A stretch of 64,000 bases of DNA, taken from the NCBI RefSeq assembly GCF_039534915.1, contig NZ_BAAAWE010000001.1, positions 5,642,001 through 5,706,000 of the forward strand, given 5' to 3'. The notes under the pieces are model-generated. The model was not told where the DNA came from. It made no database searches and worked only from the letters and a program-made list of their open reading frames with translations. The stretch is from Streptomyces roseofulvus. GTDB taxonomy: Bacteria > Actinomycetota > Actinomycetes > Streptomycetales > Streptomycetaceae. The position numbers were made by a program, and so were the translations under genes. Shown here piece after piece: positions 34,165 to 41,630 of the stretch; position 1 is the first letter of the stretch, and every line of letters starts with the position of its first letter.

Positions 34165-34699
34165 CGACGGAGCCGAGCTGAGGCCCCTGGAGCCCTGGCA
34201 GGCGGAGGAGTTCCTCGCCCACATGGACCGCGGCCGGGAGTACGTCGGCACGCACATCGGCCTCGCCGACGTCGTCCACGACCTCGACTCCGCCCGCGCC
34301 TTCCTCCGCGGCTACGCCGACAAGACCGCGAACGACGCCGGACGCCTCTACGGCATCTGGGCGGACGGCACCCTCGTCGGCGGCGTCATGTTCCGCACCA
34401 TGGACGTGGCCGCCGGCAACGCCGAGGTCGGCTGCTGGCTGGAACCCGCCGCCGCCGGCCGCGGCCTGGTCACCCGCGCCTGCCGGATCATCATCGACTG
34501 GGCCGTCGACCAGCGGGGCATCCACCGCCTGGAGTGGTTCGTCTCCTCGAAGAACGAGGCCAGCATCGCGGTCGCCCGCCGGCTCGGCATGACCCGCGAC
34601 GGCGTCCTCCGCGAGCACTACCTCTACCGCGGCACCCGCACCGACACCGAGATCTGGTCCGTCCTCGCCCCCGACTGGCGCGCCGCCCGGGACGCCTAG
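34142..34699 (+). CDS. GNAT acetyltransferase, RimJ/RimL type
   Basis: Protein of 185 residues with the RimJ/L pattern: LRPLEPWQAEEFLAHMDRGR, then GTLVGGVMFRTMD, the acetyl-CoA loop around AEVGCWLEPAAAGRGLVTRA and the C-terminal SIAVARRLGMTRDGVLREH. It would acetylate a protein N-terminus or a small amine. The ATG at 34142 lies inside the end of the MMPL gene, with GGAGAACGAGG just before, so translation is coupled. Substrate unknown. Confidence 0.9.
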   Translation: MFAISLGDDGAELRPLEPWQAEEFLAHMDRGREYVGTHIGLADVVHDLDSARAFLRGYADKTANDAGRLYGIWADGTLVGGVMFRTMDVAAGNAEVGCWLEPAAAGRGLVTRACRIIIDWAVDQRGIHRLEWFVSSKNEASIAVARRLGMTRDGVLREHYLYRGTRTDTEIWSVLAPDWRAARDA

Positions 34700-34703
34700 A
34701 GCC

Positions 34704-34738
34704 GCTGCCCGGGGGCGTACGGACCCTCCCCGGGCGGC
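34704..34738 (+). terminator. Terminator-like hairpin after the acetyltransferase gene
   Basis: An 11-base stem (34704-34714 with 34728-34738; one G-U pair) with a 13-base loop directly follows the stop codon. No U tract. Confidence 0.5.
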
Positions 34739-34878
34739 CTAAGGCACCCCCGGGACCGCCCTAAGGCCCCCCGCACCCCGAACATGCGGCACTCGCCCGA
34801 TGCCCCGGCACCGGCTGGGCGAGGAAGGTGGAGGCATCGCAAGGAGCGATGCCGACACCACAGCCCAGGGAGCACCCC

Positions 34879-35052
34879 ATGTTCGTCTACGAACTCCACC
34901 GCGCCGCCCACGCCGAGCTGGTCCGCGAGGCCGCCGCCCAGCGCCTCGGCCGCGAGGCCGCCCGCGCCGCCAAGGCCGCCCGCCGGGCCGGACGCCATGA
35001 ACCGGAGGGCCGGGTGAGCACCGGCAGGGACCGCTACGCCCAGGTCGCGTGA
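34879..35052 (+). CDS. Small basic hypothetical protein
   Basis: Protein of 57 residues: MFVYELHRAAHAELVREAA followed by a long Ala/Arg-rich helix and a polar tail. The ATG at 34879 has GGGAG eight bases upstream. The first half predicts an amphipathic helix rich in Arg. Similar very small proteins opening MFVYELHR are, as I recall, common in Streptomyces and unassigned. It is followed within 50 bases by the LuxR-type regulator, which may be co-transcribed. No function can be read from the sequence. Confidence 0.65.
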   Translation: MFVYELHRAAHAELVREAAAQRLGREAARAAKAARRAGRHEPEGRVSTGRDRYAQVA

Positions 35053-35097
35053 CCCCGTATGGGTGACCCGCGGAGCGCCTGTGCGATGCTCGGCGCC

Positions 35098-38000
35098 GTG
35101 GAGACCAGGTCCGTCAGCCCCGTCTTCGTCGGCCGCGCCGGCGAACTCACCGCCCTCACCGAGGCGCTCTCCCGCGCGACCGCGGGAGAGCCCCAGGCCC
35201 TGCTCGTCGCCGGCGAGGCCGGCGTCGGCAAGACCCGGCTCGTCGAGGAGTTCCGCGACGCCGCCTGCGCCACCGGCGCCGTCGTGGCCGTCGGCGGCTG
35301 CGTGGAGCTCGGCGCCGACGGGCTCCCCTTCGCCCCCTTCTCCGCCGCCCTGCGCACCCTGCGCCGCCGCCTCCCCGAGGAGGTCGCCGCCGCGGCCGAC
35401 GGCCACGAGGGCGAACTCGCCCGCCTCCTCCCCGAGCTCGGCGACCCCGGCGGCGCCGACGCCGGCGACGAGGACGCCACCGCCCGCCTCTTCGAGCTCA
35501 CCGTCCGCCTGCTGGAACGGCTCGCCGCCGACCGCACCCTGGTCCTCGTCCTCGAAGACCTGCACTGGGCCGACACCTCCACCCGACACCTCCTCACCTA
35601 CCTGCTGCGCACCCTGCGCCGCGGCCGGATCGTGGTCGTCGCCACCTACCGAGCCGACGACATCCACCGCCGCCACCCGCTGCGCCCCCTCCTCGCCGAA
35701 CTCGACCGGATGCGCACCATCCGCCGCATCGAGCTCTCCCGCTTCACCCGCACCGAGGTGCACCGCCAGCTCACCGGCATCCTGGCCGCCGAACCCGCCC
35801 CCGGCCTCGTCGACGAGATCTTCGACCGCTCCGACGGCAACGCCTTCTTCGTCGAGGAACTCGTCGCCTCCCGCACCTGCGGCGACGGCGCCGGCCCGCT
35901 CAGCGACTCCCTCCGCGACCTCCTCCTGGTCCGCGTCGAGGCCCTCCCCGAGGACGCCCAGCGGGTCGCCCGGATCGTCGCCGAGGGCGGCTCCACCGTC
36001 GAGTACGGGCTCCTCGCCGCCGTCTCCCGCCTCGCCGAGGACGACCTCATCGAGGCGCTGCGCGCCGCCGTCGGCGCCAACATCCTGCTCGCCGTCCCCG
36101 ACGGCGAGGGCTACCGCTTCCGCCACTCCCTGGTCCGCGAGGCCGTCAGCGACGACCTGCTCCCGGGCGAGCGCTCCCGCCTCAACCGGCGCTACGCCGA
36201 GGCCCTGGAGGCCGATCCCGGCCTCGTCCGCCCCGACGAGCGGGCCACCCGCCTGGCCACGTACTGGTACCACGCCCACGACCCGGCCAAGGCCCTCCCC
36301 GCCGTCCTCGACGCCTCCGTCGCCACCCGCAAGCGCTACGCCTACGCCGAGCAGCTCCGGCTCCTCGAACGGGCCATGGAACTCTGGGACGAGGCCCCGG
36401 CCGAGATCCGTGCCGGGCTGCGCCCGCTGGACTACGCCGAGTCCTACCCGGCCTGCGGCTGCGACCCCGAGACCACCCCGCTGCGCCACCTCGACCTGCT
36501 CGCCGAGGCCGCCGTCGCCGCCCGGCTCTGCGGCGAACGCGAACGCGCCCTCAAGATCGGCAAGATGGCGCTCCGGCTCCTCGACGGCGAGGACGAGCAC
36601 GACCCCCTGCGCGCCGCCTGGTTCTGGGCCGAGCAGGCCCGGCTCCAGTCCAACCTCGGCCGCGGCGACGGCTGGGCCGAGATCTCCCGCGCCCAGGAAC
36701 TCGTCAAGGGCCTGCCGCCGTCCGCCGTCCACGCGGTCGTCCTCGCCGGCGCCGCGGGCTGGGGCATGCTCCGCAGCCCGGGACCCGACGCCCTCGCCGC
36801 CGCCGAACGCGCCGTCGAGTACGCCCGCCTGGTGAAGGCCGAGGCGACCGAGCTCAACGCCCGCCTCACCCTCGGCACCATCATGGTCGCCGCCGGCGAC
36901 CGCGAGGCCGGCCTCGCCGAGATGCACACGGTCCGCGAACGGACCACCGCCCTCGGCCAGTTCCACGAAGCGGCCCGCGCCCACATCAACATCGTCTCCG
37001 CCCTGGAGTCCCTCGGCCGCTCCGCCGAGGCCGTCGCACTCGCCGACGCCGGTCTCGAACTCGCCCGCGCGCGCGGCCTGGTCGAGTCCGCCGGCTGGAT
37101 CCGCGGCAACAAGGCCGAGTCCCTCCTCTCCCTCGGCCGCTGGGACGAGGCCCGCGCCGAGGCCGAACGCCTCCTCTCCTCCGCCACCAGCACCAAGCCC
37201 CGCGCCTCCGCCCACCTCCGGCTCGCCCAGATCGCCGTCGCCCGCGGCGAGACCGCCACCGCCGCCCGCCACCTCGACGAGGCCCGCGCCGTCTACGGCA
37301 CCCGCGACCCGATCCCGCAGTACATGCTTCCGCTGGCCGGCGCCGACGTCGCCACGGCCGCCGCCGAGGGCCGCCTCGCCGACGTCCGCGCCCGGGTCGC
37401 GGCCGCCGCCGAGGCCGGCTTCCCGCCCGGCACCCACCGCTACGGCTGGCCCCTCGTCCTCACCGCCGTCACCGCCGAGGCCGACAGCCGGGGCCTCCCC
37501 GCCGCAGAGGAGGGCCGCGCCGAGGCGCTGGCCGCCATCCGCCGCTGCGTCCGCGCCCTCGCCGCCCCGGCCCCCGTCTGGGCCGCCCACTCGGCCCAGG
37601 TCAGCGAGGAACTGGCCCGCGCCGAGGGCCGCGAGACCGCCGCCCGCTGGGCCGAGACCGTCGAGGCATGGGCCCCGCTCGGTCTGCCCTACCCGCTGGC
37701 CCGCGCCCGCCACCGGCTCGCCGACGCCCTCCTCACCGAGGGCGGCCGGCGCGAGGAGGCCGCGGCCCTGCTCCGGCAGGCCCACGCCACCGCCGTCGCC
37801 CTCGGCGCCCGCCCCCTCCGCGAGGACGTCGAACTGCTCGCCGCCCGCGCCCGGATCCTCCTCACCGCCGACGCGCCCGCGGAGCCGGAGCCGGAGTCCG
37901 AGTCCGACGCCTTCGGCCTGACCCCCCGCGAGCAGGACGTCCTGCGACTGGTCGCGGCCGGCCGGACCAACCGGCAGATCGCCGAGGAGCTGTTCATCTC

Positions 38001-38115
38001 ACCGAAGACCGCCAGCGTCCACGTCTCCAACATCCTCGCCAAGCTCGGCGTCTCCGGCCGAGGCGAGGCCGCGGCGATGGCCCACCGCCTCCACCTCCTC
38101 GACACCCCGCGTTGA
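35098..38115 (+). CDS. Large ATP-binding LuxR-family (LAL/MalT-like) transcriptional regulator
   Basis: Protein of 1005 residues from GTG 35098; an in-frame ATG at 35059 would add 13 residues. The AAA-type domain begins at residue ~10 with VFVGRAGEL, Walker A is GEAGVGKTRL (39-48) and LVLVLEDLHWADTSTRHLL holds Walker B. The middle 550 residues are helical TPR-like repeats. The C-terminus (from ~935) is a LuxR helix-turn-helix: LTPREQDVLRLVAAGRTNRQIAEELF then SPKTASVHVSNILAKLGV. Such LAL proteins usually activate pathway genes in response to a small ligand. No pathway cluster sits beside it, so its target is unclear. Confidence 0.9.
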   Translation: METRSVSPVFVGRAGELTALTEALSRATAGEPQALLVAGEAGVGKTRLVEEFRDAACATGAVVAVGGCVELGADGLPFAPFSAALRTLRRRLPEEVAAAADGHEGELARLLPELGDPGGADAGDEDATARLFELTVRLLERLAADRTLVLVLEDLHWADTSTRHLLTYLLRTLRRGRIVVVATYRADDIHRRHPLRPLLAELDRMRTIRRIELSRFTRTEVHRQLTGILAAEPAPGLVDEIFDRSDGNAFFVEELVASRTCGDGAGPLSDSLRDLLLVRVEALPEDAQRVARIVAEGGSTVEYGLLAAVSRLAEDDLIEALRAAVGANILLAVPDGEGYRFRHSLVREAVSDDLLPGERSRLNRRYAEALEADPGLVRPDERATRLATYWYHAHDPAKALPAVLDASVATRKRYAYAEQLRLLERAMELWDEAPAEIRAGLRPLDYAESYPACGCDPETTPLRHLDLLAEAAVAARLCGERERALKIGKMALRLLDGEDEHDPLRAAWFWAEQARLQSNLGRGDGWAEISRAQELVKGLPPSAVHAVVLAGAAGWGMLRSPGPDALAAAERAVEYARLVKAEATELNARLTLGTIMVAAGDREAGLAEMHTVRERTTALGQFHEAARAHINIVSALESLGRSAEAVALADAGLELARARGLVESAGWIRGNKAESLLSLGRWDEARAEAERLLSSATSTKPRASAHLRLAQIAVARGETATAARHLDEARAVYGTRDPIPQYMLPLAGADVATAAAEGRLADVRARVAAAAEAGFPPGTHRYGWPLVLTAVTAEADSRGLPAAEEGRAEALAAIRRCVRALAAPAPVWAAHSAQVSEELARAEGRETAARWAETVEAWAPLGLPYPLARARHRLADALLTEGGRREEAAALLRQAHATAVALGARPLREDVELLAARARILLTADAPAEPEPESESDAFGLTPREQDVLRLVAAGRTNRQIAEELFISPKTASVHVSNILAKLGVSGRGEAAAMAHRLHLLDTPR

Positions 38116-38121
38116 CCCCGC

Positions 38122-38158
38122 GCCCCGGCCCCCGGACCGCACGCGGCCGGGCCGGGGC
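38122..38158. terminator. Hairpin between convergent genes
   Basis: A ten-base GC-rich stem (38122-38131 with 38149-38158) lies in the 45-base gap between the regulator and the convergent dehydrogenase gene and could stop transcription from both sides. Confidence 0.55.
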
Positions 38159-38160
38159 CG

Positions 38161-39294
38161 TCATCTCACGTCGAGCCGCAGGATCCGGTCGTCCCCGGCC
38201 TCCGGCGTGCCCCGGGTGTCGGTCTCGCTCGTCACCAGCCACAGCCGCCCGTCCCCGCCCGCGAGGACCGTCCGCAGCCGCCCGTACTCCCCGGTCAGGA
38301 ACGCCTCCGGCTCCCCGGACCGCTCCGCCCCCGACAAGGGGATCCGCCACAGCCGCTCGCCCCGCAGGCCCGCCATCCACACCGCGCCCCGGGCGAACGC
38401 GATCCCGCTCGGCGACGCCTCCGAGGTCGGCCACTGCGCCACCGGGTCCACGAACCGCGCCTCGCCCGCCCGGCCCTCCACGTCCGGCCAGCCGTAGTTC
38501 CGCCCCGGCGCGACCAGGTTCAGCTCGTCCCAGGTGTTCTGCCCGAACTCTGCCGCCCACAGCCGCCCTTCGGCGTCCCAGGCGATCCCCTGCACATTGC
38601 GGTGCCCGTACGAATAGACCACCGAGTCCGGGAACGGATTGCCCGGCGCCGGCTTCCCCTCCGGCGTCATGCGGAGGATCTTCCCGCCCAGCGACTCCCG
38701 GTCCTGGGCCAGTCCCGTCTGCCCGGTCTCGCCGGTCCCCGCGTACAGCATCCCGTCCGGCCCGAAGGCGATCCGCCCGCCGTTGTGCACCACGCCCTTG
38801 GGGATGCCGGTGAGCACCGGCTCCGGCGCCCCCAGCCGGTCGCCCGCCGCGCCGCCGTACCGCATCCGCACGATCCGGTTGTCCGACTCGGCGGTCAGAT
38901 ACGCGTACACCCATCCGTCGCGCACGGCCAGGCCCATCAGCCCGCCCTCGCCGCCCGGCACCACCCCCGGCACCTCGCCCAGCGAGGTCTTCGCACCGCT
39001 CCGCCCGTCCACCCGGGTGACGGTCCGCTCGTCCCGCGACGAGACCAGCAGATCGCCGCCCCGCAGCGCGGCGAGCCCCCAGGGCGACCGCAGCCCCTCC
39101 GTGAGCGTCCCCGCCACCGTCACCCGGCCGTCCCCGGCCGGACGCGCCGAAGACGGCGCCGCAGCGGACGTGGGGGCCGACGAGACGGGCGGCGAGGTGC
39201 CCCGTACACCGGTGTCGGCGCCCGAGGAGCAGCCCACCGCGAACACCAGCGCGGCGGCACCCCCCAGGGCCCTCAGCACAGCAGGACGGCTCAT
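38161..39294 (-). CDS. PQQ-dependent sugar dehydrogenase-like lipoprotein (GSDH beta-propeller)
   Basis: Exported lipoprotein of 377 residues. The signal ends with LVFAVGCSSG (lipid cysteine near residue 22). The propeller shows LRSPWGLAALRGGDLLVSSRDE, GGLMGLAVRDGWVYAYL, VVHNGGRIAFGPDGMLYAGTGE, YGHRNVQGIAWD and LNLVAPGRNYGWPDVEG. These are standard motifs of the glucose/sorbosone dehydrogenase family that uses PQQ. Physiological substrate is unknown, and Streptomyces often lacks PQQ synthesis. The histidine in the family's GHRN segment is present. Confidence 0.88.
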   Translation of the reverse strand: MSRPAVLRALGGAAALVFAVGCSSGADTGVRGTSPPVSSAPTSAAAPSSARPAGDGRVTVAGTLTEGLRSPWGLAALRGGDLLVSSRDERTVTRVDGRSGAKTSLGEVPGVVPGGEGGLMGLAVRDGWVYAYLTAESDNRIVRMRYGGAAGDRLGAPEPVLTGIPKGVVHNGGRIAFGPDGMLYAGTGETGQTGLAQDRESLGGKILRMTPEGKPAPGNPFPDSVVYSYGHRNVQGIAWDAEGRLWAAEFGQNTWDELNLVAPGRNYGWPDVEGRAGEARFVDPVAQWPTSEASPSGIAFARGAVWMAGLRGERLWRIPLSGAERSGEPEAFLTGEYGRLRTVLAGGDGRLWLVTSETDTRGTPEAGDDRILRLDVR

Positions 39295-39426
39295 GATCGG
39301 TCCCTTCGACGGTACGAGCGTTCGAGCGGCATCCCTTCTCCTCTTGATACACCGCTCGCGTCGATCACGTTCCCGGCTCCCGCCCGCTTTCCCGGAATCC
39401 CTCCGGACATCCGGCCGAGCCGCAGG

Positions 39427-40440
39427 TCAGGACCGCGGATACTCCCAGGACTCGCGCGCCGCGGGCAGCGCCGCGAGCTCCGCCAGATCGCCGTCGGTGA
39501 GCCGCAGCCCCGCCGCCCCGGCGTTCTCCACCGCCCACCGCTCCCGCTTCGTCCCCGGCACCGGCACCACGTGCCGCCCCTGCGCCAGCACCCACGCCAG
39601 CGCCACCTGCGCCGCGGTCACCCCGTCGCCGTGCCGCGCCGCCACCCGCCGCAGCCCGGCCACCAGCGGCTGGTTCGCCGCCATCATCTCGGCCGTGAAC
39701 CTCGGGTGCCGGGCCCGCGGGTCGTCCGGCTCGAAACCGCCGCCCGGCGTCAGCGTCCCGGTCAGGAAACCGCTGCCCAGCGGCATCGCGGCGAGCAACC
39801 CGATCCCGCGCGCCCCGCACCAGGGCAGCAGCCGCGCCAGGGCCTCCGGCGCCCACACCGACAGCTCGGCCTGGACCGCCGCCACCGGGAACACCTGCTG
39901 CACCCGGGCCAGCTGACGGATCGTTCCCTCGTACAGGTCGGCGGTCGGCGAACGCCGGGTCCGCCGCACCCCGACCGCGCTCAGCCCGAGCGCCCGCACC
40001 TTGCCCGCGGCGACCAGGCCCGCCATCGCCCCCCAGGTCTCCTCCACCGGCACCTCAGGGTCCGCCCGGTGCAGCAGGTACAGGTCGAGGACGTCCGTCT
40101 GGAGGCGCCGCAGCGAGGCGTCGCAGGCCCGGCGCACGTACTCGGGCCGCCCGTTGGCGACCACGTGCCCGTCGCCGACGAGCAGCCCGCACTTCGTCGA
40201 CACGAAGACGTCCGCCCGGCGCTCCTTCAGCACCCGCCCCAGCAGCAGTTCGTTGGTGAACGGCCCGTACATGTCGGCCGTGTCCAGCAGGCTCACCCCG
40301 GCGTCCAGCGCCGCGTGCACGGCCCGCAGCGAGCGGTCGCCCCGCTGCTCCGACCGCCCGTAGGCCCAGTTCATCGGCATGCAGCCGAGGCCGACCGCCC
40401 CAACGTCGAGCGCCGTCGCCCCGATAGTCCTGCGCTCCAC
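39427..40440 (-). CDS. Aldo/keto reductase
   Basis: NADPH-dependent reductase of 337 residues with the TIM-barrel layout. The tetrad is visible: Asp and Tyr in LLDTADMYGPFTNE, Lys in VFVSTKCGLL, and His in DLYLLHRADPEVPVEE. The C-terminal cofactor strand is VVPVPGTKRERWAVEN. It is transcribed away from the hydroxyacid dehydrogenase gene, with a 75-base divergent region. Substrate unknown. Confidence 0.92.
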   Translation of the reverse strand: MERRTIGATALDVGAVGLGCMPMNWAYGRSEQRGDRSLRAVHAALDAGVSLLDTADMYGPFTNELLLGRVLKERRADVFVSTKCGLLVGDGHVVANGRPEYVRRACDASLRRLQTDVLDLYLLHRADPEVPVEETWGAMAGLVAAGKVRALGLSAVGVRRTRRSPTADLYEGTIRQLARVQQVFPVAAVQAELSVWAPEALARLLPWCGARGIGLLAAMPLGSGFLTGTLTPGGGFEPDDPRARHPRFTAEMMAANQPLVAGLRRVAARHGDGVTAAQVALAWVLAQGRHVVPVPGTKRERWAVENAGAAGLRLTDGDLAELAALPAARESWEYPRS

Positions 40441-40502
40441 GTGCCGCTACCCCTCCCTGTGCCGCCCCCCAAAGTAACCAATGGCGTGCGGGATTCTTCG
40501 CA

Positions 40503-40508
40503 TAGCCT
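40503..40508 (+). promoter_or_regulatory. -10 element of the hydroxyacid dehydrogenase gene
   Basis: TAGCCT ends seven bases before the ATG at 40516, with no ribosome site, so a leaderless transcript is likely. Confidence 0.4.
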
Positions 40509-40515
40509 CCCGGTC

Positions 40516-41478
40516 ATGACACTCGCACCCACCGCCGCCGACGTGTGGCTTCCGATCCCCGCCGACGAGATCGACGGGCTGCCCGACCCGGGCGCGTCGG
40601 GGCTGAACTACCGCTTCTGGGACGGTGAACCCGACTTCCCGGCCGACCCGGCCGACTGCGCCTTCTACGTCGTCCCGTACATGAAGGGCTCGGCGGTCGC
40701 GGTCCGGCCGCTCGCCGCGATGACCTCGCTGCGCGTCGTCCAGACCCTCTCCGCGGGCATCGACCACGTCGTCCCCGGGCTCGGCTCGCTCGGCCCAGGC
40801 GTGTCGGTCTGCAACGCCAGGGGAGTGCACGAGGCCAGCACCGCCGAACTCACCCTCGCCCTGATCCTCGCCTCCCTGCGCGGCATCCCGCGCTTCGTCC
40901 GGGGCCAGGACGCCGAGGAGTGGCGGGACGGCTTCTACCCGGCGCTCGCCGACAAGTCCGTCCTGATCGTCGGCTACGGATCGATCGGCTCGGCGATCGA
41001 GGACCGGCTCGCGCCCTTCGAATGCGCGCGGGTCGCGCGCGTCGCGCGCTCGGCGCGCACCACGGCCCGCGGCCCCGTGCACGCCCTCGCCGACCTGCCC
41101 GCCCTGCTGCCCGAGGCCGACGTGGTGGTGCTCTCCACCCCGCTCACCCCGGAGACCCGGCACCTCGCCGACGCGGGCTTCCTCGCCCGGATGAAGGACG
41201 GCGCGCTGCTCGTCAACGTCGCCCGCGGGCCGGTCGTCGACACGAACGCCCTGCTCAAGGAGGTGGAGAGCGGGCGGATCACGGCGGCCCTGGACGTGAC
41301 CGACCCGGAACCGCTGCCGGCCGGGCATCCGCTGTGGCACGCTCCGGGTGTCCTGGTCACCCCCCATGTCGGCGGTTCCACCTCGGCGTTCATGCCGAGG
41401 GCGAAGCGGCTGATCGCGGCGCAGGTCGGCCGGTTCGCGGCAGGGGAGGAGCTCGCGAACGTCCTCCGCACCACCTGA
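40516..41478 (+). CDS. D-2-hydroxyacid dehydrogenase
   Basis: NAD(P)-dependent enzyme of 320 residues. The dinucleotide fold is VLIVGYGSIGSAIEDRL; catalytic residues follow the family order with Arg in LLVNVARGPVVDT, Glu in DVTDPEPLPAGHPLW and His in VLVTPHVGGST. SAGIDHV marks the substrate domain. It lacks the ACT domain and length of SerA, which is encoded 8 kb downstream. It probably acts on a glyoxylate- or hydroxypyruvate-like 2-ketoacid, but this is not determinable here. Confidence 0.92.
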   Translation: MTLAPTAADVWLPIPADEIDGLPDPGASGLNYRFWDGEPDFPADPADCAFYVVPYMKGSAVAVRPLAAMTSLRVVQTLSAGIDHVVPGLGSLGPGVSVCNARGVHEASTAELTLALILASLRGIPRFVRGQDAEEWRDGFYPALADKSVLIVGYGSIGSAIEDRLAPFECARVARVARSARTTARGPVHALADLPALLPEADVVVLSTPLTPETRHLADAGFLARMKDGALLVNVARGPVVDTNALLKEVESGRITAALDVTDPEPLPAGHPLWHAPGVLVTPHVGGSTSAFMPRAKRLIAAQVGRFAAGEELANVLRTT

Positions 41479-41487
41479 GGCCGTCCG

Positions 41488-41513
41488 GCGGCGCGCGCCC
41501 CCTCGCGCGCCGC
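41488..41513 (+). terminator. Terminator after the hydroxyacid dehydrogenase gene
   Basis: A perfect ten-base stem (41488-41497 with 41504-41513) with a six-base loop lies ten bases past the stop codon. Confidence 0.65.
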
Positions 41514-41630
41514 ACGCGACCCCCGTGGCGGTCACGGAGAGTACTCCGCCCCTGTCCCTGAGTGACGGTCCTGGTGTATCGTCCCGGATCGGGGGACTGC
41601 GTCGTGTACGCGCTGACGCTGGGGAGCGAA

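Noticed and set aside
34828..34878. Longer start for the 57-residue protein
   Set aside because: The extra 17 codons include the ribosome site of the ATG at 34879 and show no codon bias.
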